This document shows positions 55,718 through 64,000 of a stretch of 64,000 bases of DNA, piece by piece. How positions within the stretch are numbered: the first letter of the stretch is position 1; each line of letters begins with the position of its first letter. The translations under genes and the position numbers were made by a program. Below the pieces are notes generated by a model, which saw nothing but the letters and a program-made list of their open reading frames with translations, had not been told where the DNA came from and made no database searches. The DNA comes from Pseudomonadota bacterium (lineage in GTDB: Bacteria > Pseudomonadota > Alphaproteobacteria > Rhodobacterales > Rhodobacteraceae): positions 23,020 through 87,019 of the forward strand of contig JAFEFU010000062.1 of NCBI GenBank assembly GCA_018240425.1, written 5' to 3'.

Positions 55718-56380
55718 TCAGTCTCGGGGCCGGGCCAGAAGTTCCCGGCCCAGGTCGAGCGAAAGGTGGGCGGACTGCGCATCGGGGCCGCATTCCGGCA
55801 TGGCCAGGCTGATTGCCTCGCCTTGTGGAGCGCTGTCGCCGCTGACCAGCAGGGCGGTGGCCAGCAGGTCGTGGCCGCAGCTTTGCGCGGTCACTTCTGC
55901 GCTCAGCGTCAGGTGGGGCGATGGGCCACCCGCAGGCAGGTCGGCGATCTGGACAAGGCGCGGGCCGGGCAGGGACGGGTCGCCGAGGATGGTGAGGCGG
56001 ATGCCGTCTCCGACGTCGAGCCGGAGGGCCGTCGTGCCGCGGGTGGCAAGCGCCAGCCGGCGGACGCCGGCCATTTCGGGCACCGGGCCGCGCGCAGCGA
56101 GCGTGGTACCCCCCGCGAGGCTCGCGGTGACCAGGCCGGATGGGTCGAGCGCGGGAAGGGCGGTGGAAAACCGCCCGCTGTCGTCAAGCCGCACGCGAAA
56201 GCCCAGTCCGCCATGCACGAGGTCAGCGACCGCACCGGGAAGGCAGGGCGCATCCACGGCCACCCGCAGCATCGCCTGCGGCGCGGCCGCGACCGTCAGG
56301 AGGGGCGCGGCGCAGGCGGCGAAGGCAGATCCCGGCGCGGTCGCCGCCAGCGCCAGAAGGCAGAGGGGGGCAAGCCGCAT
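55718..56380 (-). CDS. Secreted protein of unknown function downstream of secA
   Basis: A 220-residue exported protein. The signal peptide MRLAPLCLLALAATAPGSAFA ends before ACAAPLLTV. Mature Cys residues occur early (ACAAP, APCLPG) and late (QSCGHDLLATALL, MPECGPDA), spaced as in disulfide-bonded domains. The middle is a predicted beta-sandwich of repeated short strands (GLGFRVRLDDSGRFSTALPAL, LVTASLAGGTTLAARG). I do not recognise a family. AGGAGG precedes ATG 56380. It starts 35 bp after secA ends on the same strand, so co-transcription is likely. Confidence 0.75.
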   Translation of the reverse strand: MRLAPLCLLALAATAPGSAFAACAAPLLTVAAAPQAMLRVAVDAPCLPGAVADLVHGGLGFRVRLDDSGRFSTALPALDPSGLVTASLAGGTTLAARGPVPEMAGVRRLALATRGTTALRLDVGDGIRLTILGDPSLPGPRLVQIADLPAGGPSPHLTLSAEVTAQSCGHDLLATALLVSGDSAPQGEAISLAMPECGPDAQSAHLSLDLGRELLARPRD

Positions 56381-56415
56381 GGCGCCTCCTGTCCTGGGCC
56401 GGATGGGGGCGCCGA

Positions 56416-59142
<2,727 letters not shown>

Positions 59143-59328
59143 GTTTTCTCCGCTCGGGTTATTGTGATCGTCCGTCGCGCCAACTTGGCCTTGCCGCCCT
59201 GTCAGACCTTGCCTAGAAGGGCAGCGAAAGCAGGCGGCGGGGGCCATTCCGGGCTCGAAGCGATGTAAGCGGCTGCCTGCGGATAGTCAACGCTGCAAGG
59301 ATTTGCAGCCCGTTCAGGAGAAGTCACG

Positions 59329-60177
59329 ATGATGAAACCGGCCAAATTTCTGGGTGCCTCGCTGATCGCGCTGGCGCTGGCCCTGCCGGCCCGGGCCGAG
59401 GAGCCGACCGCCGACACCGTGGTGGCGACCGTGAACGGCGCCAACATCACACTGGGCAACATGATCGCTGCCCGCCAGGCCCTGCCCGCGCAATACCAGT
59501 CGCTGCCCGACGATGTGCTGTTCAAGGGGCTTCTTGACCAGCTGATCCAGCAGACGGCGATGGCGCAGGTCGCTGAAAAGACCAAGGTCAAGGGCGACGA
59601 TCTGGCGATCGAGAACCAGAAGAACAGCTATTTCACCCAGGCGCTTCTTGACGGCGTGGCCAAGGCTGCCGTCACCGACGAGGCACTGAAGAAGGCCTAT
59701 GACGAGAAGTACGCCAAGGCGGCGCCATCCAAGGAATACGACGCCTCGCACATCCTGGTGAAGACCGAGGACGAGGCCAAGGCGATCAGGGCCGAACTGG
59801 ACAAGGGCGGCGATTTCGCGGCCATCGCCAAGGAAAAATCGCTTGATACCGGGTCGGCGGCGAACGGCGGCGAACTGGGCTGGTTCGGCCCGGGCATGAT
59901 GGTCAAGCCGTTCGAGGATGCGGTGGTCAAGATGGAGAAGGGCAAGCTCTCCGACCCGGTGAAGACGGATTTCGGCTGGCACATCATCAAGCTGAATGAT
60001 GAGCGCACCGCGGCCGCGCCGAAGCTCGAGGATGTGAAGGAAGAGCTGGCGGGCGACCTGCGTCAGAAGGCGGTCGAGGCCAAGGTCAAGGAACTGACCG
60101 ATGCCGCCAAGGTCGAGCGCAAGGCCGACGGGATCGACCCCGCGGTGCTGAAGAACCTTGCCCTGATCGGCAAGTAG
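59329..60177 (+). CDS. Periplasmic parvulin-type peptidyl-prolyl isomerase
   Basis: A 282-residue exported foldase. The signal peptide MMKPAKFLGASLIALALALPARA precedes a SurA-like N-terminal helical region (ADTVVATVNGANITLGNMI). The rotamase domain, about 130-225, has YDASHILVKTEDEAKAIRAEL, GSAANGGELGWFGPGMMVKPFEDAVVKM and GWHIIKLND, the PpiC signature. The C-terminal chaperone helix KEELAGDLRQKAVEAKVKELTDAAKVER completes it. CAGGAGAAG lies 7-10 nt before the ATG. It probably assists folding of proteins exported by the neighbouring secA product. argJ follows after 24 bp. Confidence 0.9.
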   Translation: MMKPAKFLGASLIALALALPARAEEPTADTVVATVNGANITLGNMIAARQALPAQYQSLPDDVLFKGLLDQLIQQTAMAQVAEKTKVKGDDLAIENQKNSYFTQALLDGVAKAAVTDEALKKAYDEKYAKAAPSKEYDASHILVKTEDEAKAIRAELDKGGDFAAIAKEKSLDTGSAANGGELGWFGPGMMVKPFEDAVVKMEKGKLSDPVKTDFGWHIIKLNDERTAAAPKLEDVKEELAGDLRQKAVEAKVKELTDAAKVERKADGIDPAVLKNLALIGK

Positions 60178-60201
60178 GCTGGGCCGGGCGGCGAGCGGGG
60201 G

Positions 60202-61551
60202 ATGGCGATGGCCAGGGATGTGAAAGCCAAGGTCGCGAAACTGAAGAAGAAGGTGACGCGGCTGAAGGATCTTCTGGCTTCGGCCGCCGCTCCGGTTCAG
60301 GGTGCTGCGCCAGCCAGGGCCAAGCCGGTCTCGCCGCTTGCGCCCGCGGCCTTCCCCGCCCTGCCGGTCATCCGCGGGGCCGAGTTCGCGGCGGTCGAGG
60401 CCGGGGTCCGCTATCAAGGGCGCAAGGACGTGATGCTGATCCGCCTTGCCCCCGGAACCGCCATGGCGGGGGTCTTTACCCGCTCGTCGACGCGCTCGGG
60501 CTGTGTCCGCGACTGCCAGGCCAAGCTGGCGGCGAAAGTCCCTGCGGGCGCGGGCGCGGCGATCGTCGTGAACTCGGGCAATTCCAACGCCTTTACCGGC
60601 AAGGCGGGCGACAAGGCGGTCGCCGAAGTCACCGGGGCAGTCGCCGCCGCACTCGGGCTGCCGGCTGCCCGTGTCTTTTCCTCGTCGACTGGCGTGATCG
60701 GCGAACCCTTGCCCCATCAGCGGATCACCGCGCAGGTTCCGGCGCTGGTCGCCGCGCTGTCCGAGGATGCCATCGAACTGGCGGCGCAGGCGATGATGAC
60801 CACGGACACCTTCCCCAAGGGGGCGGCCGCGATCATCCAGGGCGACGGCGGTCCGATCCACATCGCCGGCATCGCCAAGGGGTCGGGGATGATCGCCCCC
60901 GACATGGCGACGATGCTGGTCTACATCTTCACCGACGCCAAGATTACCCCGGCACGGCTTCAGAAGATGCTGGCGGCCAATGTCGATGCGACCTTCAACT
61001 CGATCACCGTGGACAGCGATACCTCGACATCGGACACGCTTCTCGCGGCCGCGACTGGCCAGTCGGACGCAGGCCCGGTCAGCGGGGCGGTCGCCAAGGT
61101 GTTCGAGGCCGCGCTGAAGGACGTGATGACCGATCTGGCCCACCAGGTCGTGCGCGACGGCGAGGGTGCGACCAAGTTCGTCGAAGTGCGTGTGACCGGA
61201 GCGGCCAGCGATGCCGATGCCCACCGGGTCGCGCTGTCGATCGCCAATTCGCCGCTGGTCAAGACCGCGGTGGCAGGACAGGACCCGAACTGGGGCCGGA
61301 TCGTCGCGGCGATCGGCAAATCGGGCGCCGAGGCCGACCGCGACCGGCTGACGATCCGCTTCGGCGACATCCTGGTGGCGGAAAAGGGTTGGCGCGCGCC
61401 TGCCTACCGCGAGGAGGACGGGGCAGCATACATGAAGCGGCCCGAACTGGTCATTGCCGTCGATCTGGGTCTGGGGCGTGGCAAGCGGTCGGTCTTTACC
61501 TGCGACCTGACCGCGCGCTATGTCGAGATCAACGCCGATTATCGCTCGTGA
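60202..61551 (+). CDS. argJ: Bifunctional ornithine/glutamate N-acetyltransferase with lysine-rich N-terminal extension
   Basis: Cyclic arginine-pathway enzyme that moves the acetyl group from N-acetylornithine to glutamate. It has 449 residues. The ArgJ core begins at about 43 (VSPLAPAAFPALPVIRG). It contains GVFTRSSTRS, VVNSGNSNAFTG, TTDTFPKGA, GSGMIAPDMATMLVYIFTD with the autocleavage Ala-Thr junction and nucleophile Thr, ITVDSDTSTSD, and GQDPNWGRI. The first ~30 residues (ARDVKAKVAKLKKKVTRLKDLL) are a basic amphipathic helix I do not remember from other ArgJ proteins. No alternative ATG exists between it and the core; an in-frame GTG within it (KKKV-TRLK) is possible. Confidence 0.92.
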   Translation: MAMARDVKAKVAKLKKKVTRLKDLLASAAAPVQGAAPARAKPVSPLAPAAFPALPVIRGAEFAAVEAGVRYQGRKDVMLIRLAPGTAMAGVFTRSSTRSGCVRDCQAKLAAKVPAGAGAAIVVNSGNSNAFTGKAGDKAVAEVTGAVAAALGLPAARVFSSSTGVIGEPLPHQRITAQVPALVAALSEDAIELAAQAMMTTDTFPKGAAAIIQGDGGPIHIAGIAKGSGMIAPDMATMLVYIFTDAKITPARLQKMLAANVDATFNSITVDSDTSTSDTLLAAATGQSDAGPVSGAVAKVFEAALKDVMTDLAHQVVRDGEGATKFVEVRVTGAASDADAHRVALSIANSPLVKTAVAGQDPNWGRIVAAIGKSGAEADRDRLTIRFGDILVAEKGWRAPAYREEDGAAYMKRPELVIAVDLGLGRGKRSVFTCDLTARYVEINADYRS

Positions 61552-61567
61552 TCCCCGGAGGGCGCCG

Positions 61568-61966
61568 ATGAGAACCCTTCTGGTCGCTGCGGTCGCGCTG
61601 ATCGACGCCGACGCGCGGGTGCTTCTGGCGCAGAGGCCCGAGGGCAAGACCCTGGCCGGCCTGTGGGAGTTTCCCGGCGGCAAGGTCGAGCCGGGCGAGA
61701 CGCCCGAGGTGGCGCTGATCCGCGAACTGAAGGAAGAGCTGGGCATCGACACCTGGAAAAGCTGCCTCGCACCCCTGACGTTCGCCAGCCACAGCTATGA
61801 GGACTTCCACCTTCTCATGCCGCTTTACGCCTGCCGGCGCTGGCAGGGCACGCCCCATCCCCACGAAGGCCAGCGGCTGGCCTGGGTGCGCGCCCGCGAC
61901 CTGAAAGACTATCCGATGCCGCCCGCCGACCTGCCGCTGATCCCGATCCTGCGCGACTGGCTGTAG
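61568..61966 (+). CDS. mutT: MutT-type Nudix hydrolase (8-oxo-dGTP diphosphatase)
   Basis: Sanitises oxidised nucleotides, preventing A-to-C mutations. It has 132 residues. N-terminal LLVAAVALIDADARVLLAQRPEGKTLAGLWEFPGGKVEPGET is typical, and the Nudix box GGKVEPGETPEVALIRELKEEL is complete (about residues 38-59). SHSYEDFHLLMPLYACRRW and the terminal LPLIPILRDWL fit MutT. ATG 61568 follows GGAGGGCG closely, with 16 bp to the argJ stop, so it is probably in the same operon. Confidence 0.9.
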   Translation: MRTLLVAAVALIDADARVLLAQRPEGKTLAGLWEFPGGKVEPGETPEVALIRELKEELGIDTWKSCLAPLTFASHSYEDFHLLMPLYACRRWQGTPHPHEGQRLAWVRARDLKDYPMPPADLPLIPILRDWL

Positions 61967-62144
61967 GAATTCTGCAACTCCCGCCGCCGCCCTGTGGGCC
62001 AGAGGGGTCCGGCGGGCAATTATTGTTTCCAGCATGACCGAATTGTGTCAGCCTTGCCCCCAGGGCGATCACGAAGCGGCGGGTTCCCGGAAGATCGCCC
62101 GTCGGGACAAGAATCGGGACAAGAACAAGAAGAGGGACACGGGG

Positions 62145-62282
62145 ATGCTACGGACGATCACGGTGGGAACCTGCGTGCAGGTTCAGGGCGTTTTCGAGCG
62201 GCAGTTGGAGAACGGCAAGATACTGGTCAGGGTCGGAGAGCGTCTGTACGAAGGCACGCCGGTCGAGAAAAAAGCCGCCTGA
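62145..62282 (+). CDS. 45-residue protein of unknown function
   Basis: A short protein starting MLRTITVGTCVQVQGVFER, with alternating hydrophobic residues suggesting a small beta-barrel (VQVQGVF, GKILVRVGERLYEGTPV). The in-frame start at 62034 would add 37 charged, repetitive residues (KIARRDKNRDKNKKRD). ATG 62145 has GGGACACGGGG upstream and looks more natural. Its stop codon lies inside the stem of the terminator at 62271-62296. I recall similar short unknowns in related bacteria but cannot name a family. Confidence 0.6.
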   Translation: MLRTITVGTCVQVQGVFERQLENGKILVRVGERLYEGTPVEKKAA

Positions 62283-62296
62283 TCGCAGGCGGCTTT
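62271..62296. terminator. Bidirectional terminator between the 45-aa gene and infB
   Basis: A perfect 10-bp stem AAAGCCGCCT/AGGCGGCTTT with loop GATCGC has A-rich sequence before it (GAGAAAAAA) and T-rich after (TTTCTCG). It can terminate both convergent transcripts. The TGA stop of the upstream gene lies at the top of the left arm. Confidence 0.87.
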
Positions 62297-62326
62297 CTCG
62301 TTTCCGAGGGGGCCAGGCCGGGCGGG

Positions 62327-64000
62327 TCAGGCGAGCTTGCGCTCGACCTCCTCGCGCTCGAAGATTTCGATCACATCGCCCTGGCGGATGTCGTCGTAGT
62401 TCTCGAACGCCATGCCGCATTCCTGGCCGGACTGAACTTCCTTGACCTCGTCCTTGAATCTCTTGAGGGTTTTCAGAGTGCCCTCGTGGATCACGACGTT
62501 GTCGCGCAGCAGGCGCACCCCGGCGGACCGGCGCGCCACCCCTTCGGTGACCAGGCAGCCCGCCACCTTGCCGACGCCCGAGACCTTGAAGACCTCGAGG
62601 ATCTTGGCATAGCCGATGAAGGTCTCGCGCACCTCGGCCTTCAAGAGGCCCGAGGCGGCGGCTTTGATGTCGTCGACCAGATCGTAGATGATCGAGTAAT
62701 AGCGGATCTCGACCCCTTTCTGGTTGGCGGCGGCGCGGGCCGGGGCATTGGCGCGGACGTTGAAGCCGATGACCGGCGCCTTCGAGGCTTCGGCCAGGCC
62801 AATGTCCGATTCGGTGATCGCGCCGACCCCGTAATGCAGGACGCGGACCCGGACCTCGTCGTTGCCGATCTTTTCCATTGCCTGAACAATGGCCTCCGCC
62901 GAACCCTGCACATCGGCCTTCACCACCACCGGCAGTTCGGCGACATTCTCGTCGGCCTTGGCCTTGGCCATCAGCTGTTCAAGCGTCGTGGCAGCGCCGG
63001 CGGCGGCGCGCTTGTCCTTGGCCGCCTTCTCGCGGTAGCTGGCGATCTCGCGGGCCTGCGCCTCGGTGTCGACCACGTTCAGCACGTCGCCGGCCTCGGG
63101 GGTTCCGTTCAGGCCCAGGACTTCGACCGGGACCGAAGGGCCGGCTTCCGTGACCCGCTCGCCCTTGTCGTTGATGAGCGCGCGCACCTTGCCCCACTGT
63201 TCGCCGACGACGAAGATGTCGCCCTGCTTAAGGGTTCCGTTCTGGACGAGGACCGTCGCCACCGGGCCGCGGCCCACGTCGAGCTTGGCCTCGATCACCG
63301 CGCCGTGGGCGGCGCGCCCGGGGTTGGCCCTGAGTTCGAGGATCTCGGCCTGGAGGGCGATCGCCTCGAGCAGCTTGTCCAGCCCCTTGCCGGTCTTGGC
63401 CGATACTTCCACGTCGAGGACATCGCCCGACAGTTCCTCGACCACGACCTCATGCTGGAGAAGGTCGGTGCGGACCTTCTGGGGGTTGGCGTCATGCTTG
63501 TCGATCTTGTTGATCGCCACGATCATCGGCACCTTGGCCGCCTTGGCATGGTTGATCGCCTCGATCGTCTGCGGCATCACCGCATCGTCGGCGGCGACCA
63601 CCAGCACGACGATGTCGGTCACCTGGGCACCGCGCGCCCGCATCGAGGTGAAGGCGGCGTGGCCCGGCGTGTCGAGGAAGGTCAGAACCGCCCCATTGTC
63701 GGTCGTCACCTGATAGGCGCCGATGTGCTGGGTAATGCCACCGGCCTCGCCCGAGACGACATTCGCGTGGCGGATCGCGTCCAGAAGCGAGGTCTTGCCG
63801 TGATCGACGTGGCCCATGATCGTGACGATCGGCGGGCGCGGGCGCAGATCCTCGGCCCGGTCCTCGACCGAGTCGATGGCCTGTTCCACGTCGGCATCGG
63901 TGACGCGCACGGCCTTGTGGCCGAATTCCTCGATCACCAGTTCGGCGGTGTCGGCGTCGATGGCCTGGTTCATCGTCACCATCATGCCCATCTTCATCAG
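62327..64000 (-). CDS. infB: Translation initiation factor IF-2 (5' end outside the window)
   Basis: GTPase that places initiator tRNA on the 30S subunit. The visible 557 residues cover [30 protein letters not shown] and the complete G domain: P-loop [19 protein letters not shown]2-G3 region with [17 protein letters not shown], and NKIDK. These are followed by domain II, the linker helix, domain III and the C-terminal fMet-tRNA-binding C2 domain ([20 protein letters not shown]). The frame is open to base 64000, so the variable N-terminal domain lies outside. nusA and ylxR are expected upstream. Confidence 0.96.
   Translation of the reverse strand: MMKMGMMVTMNQAIDADTAELVIEEFGHKAVRVTDADVEQAIDSVEDRAEDLRPRPPIVTIMGHVDHGKTSLLDAIRHANVVSGEAGGITQHIGAYQVTTDNGAVLTFLDTPGHAAFTSMRARGAQVTDIVVLVVAADDAVMPQTIEAINHAKAAKVPMIVAINKIDKHDANPQKVRTDLLQHEVVVEELSGDVLDVEVSAKTGKGLDKLLEAIALQAEILELRANPGRAAHGAVIEAKLDVGRGPVATVLVQNGTLKQGDIFVVGEQWGKVRALINDKGERVTEAGPSVPVEVLGLNGTPEAGDVLNVVDTEAQAREIASYREKAAKDKRAAAGAATTLEQLMAKAKADENVAELPVVVKADVQGSAEAIVQAMEKIGNDEVRVRVLHYGVGAITESDIGLAEASKAPVIGFNVRANAPARAAANQKGVEIRYYSIIYDLVDDIKAAASGLLKAEVRETFIGYAKILEVFKVSGVGKVAGCLVTEGVARRSAGVRLLRDNVVIHEGTLKTLKRFKDEVKEVQSGQECGMAFENYDDIRQGDVIEIFEREEVERKLA

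Noticed and set aside
59314..61752. An 812-codon minus-strand open frame opposite the isomerase and argJ
   Set aside because: Covers two real genes in antisense, with composition typical of shadow frames.

Overview
The window is a GC-rich chromosomal segment of an alphaproteobacterium, most likely order Rhodobacterales (a Rhodobacter/Paracoccus/Rhodovulum-type organism). The evidence is the family of the proteins, a VPLPA-type C-terminal sorting signal, an EnvC-CtpA-RppH cluster behind gpmI, an rnd-kdsD-lptCAB-hpf-ptsN order, a DUF1674/SDHAF4-like gene and a GT14 fusion protein, all of which I associate with that order. Genes are densely packed with ATGA or 1-nt overlaps. I see no insertion sequence, prophage, integrase or CRISPR array, so this reads as core chromosome with one accessory-looking surface-polysaccharide stretch.

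Layout. 1-3.1 kb: 3' part of a divergent ubiG is missing; then proline iminopeptidase, a small unknown gene and dapE, closed by a bidirectional terminator. 3.2-9.1 kb: a VPLPA-CTERM exported protein (minus), RNase R, a MltB-type lytic transglycosylase and a gabT-type aminotransferase (minus). 9.2-10.4 kb: XRE-cupin regulator divergent from gabT, and an RNA cyclic phosphodiesterase. 10.4-14.9 kb (minus): gpmI, EnvC-like activator, ctpA, rppH. 15-17.1 kb: a class I/II aminotransferase, then rsfS-rlmH (minus). 17.3-21.2 kb: glycerol catabolism, with glpR divergent from glpD-glpK. 21.2-25.8 kb: rbfA, a secreted DUF2233 protein and truB (minus); dapB; a tiny SDHAF4-like gene; rsmB.

25.8-37.0 kb is a surface-polysaccharide neighbourhood: an ABC-2 export permease, cysQ (PAP phosphatase), kdsB (CMP-Kdo synthesis), a GT2 glycosyltransferase, galU, galE, a GT4-fold transferase, a GT2_4 transferase, a GT14-type transferase with an extra C-terminal domain, and a NodH-like PAPS sulfotransferase. 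The pairing of a PAPS-dependent enzyme with the phosphatase that removes its PAP by-product, plus Kdo supply and an exporter permease, suggests a sulfated, possibly Kdo-linked exopolysaccharide or capsule. 37.0-41.9 kb (minus) is the envelope operon rnd-kdsD-lptC-lptA-lptB followed by hpf and ptsN. A tRNA-Leu(CAG) gene with its own promoter and terminator lies upstream of it.

42.3-44.7 kb: a small membrane protein, an NDUFA9-like NAD(P)-binding protein and uppP. 44.8-52.3 kb: glutamate synthase, unusual in that gltD and gltB are separated by an alpha/beta-hydrolase gene and a secreted protein of unknown function, all apparently co-transcribed. 52.4-55.7 kb: a Hint-domain protein, mtgA, a glutathione S-transferase and a RadC protein. 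55.7-59.1 kb (minus): secA and a secreted unknown. 59.3-62.3 kb (plus): a parvulin isomerase, argJ with an unusual lysine-rich N-terminal extension, mutT and a 45-residue protein. The window closes with infB, cut at its 5' end.

Limits: all family calls were made by eye from translations. Starts were chosen from Shine-Dalgarno spacing and remembered family N-termini, and several are uncertain by a few codons. Promoter and operator entries are pattern matches only.
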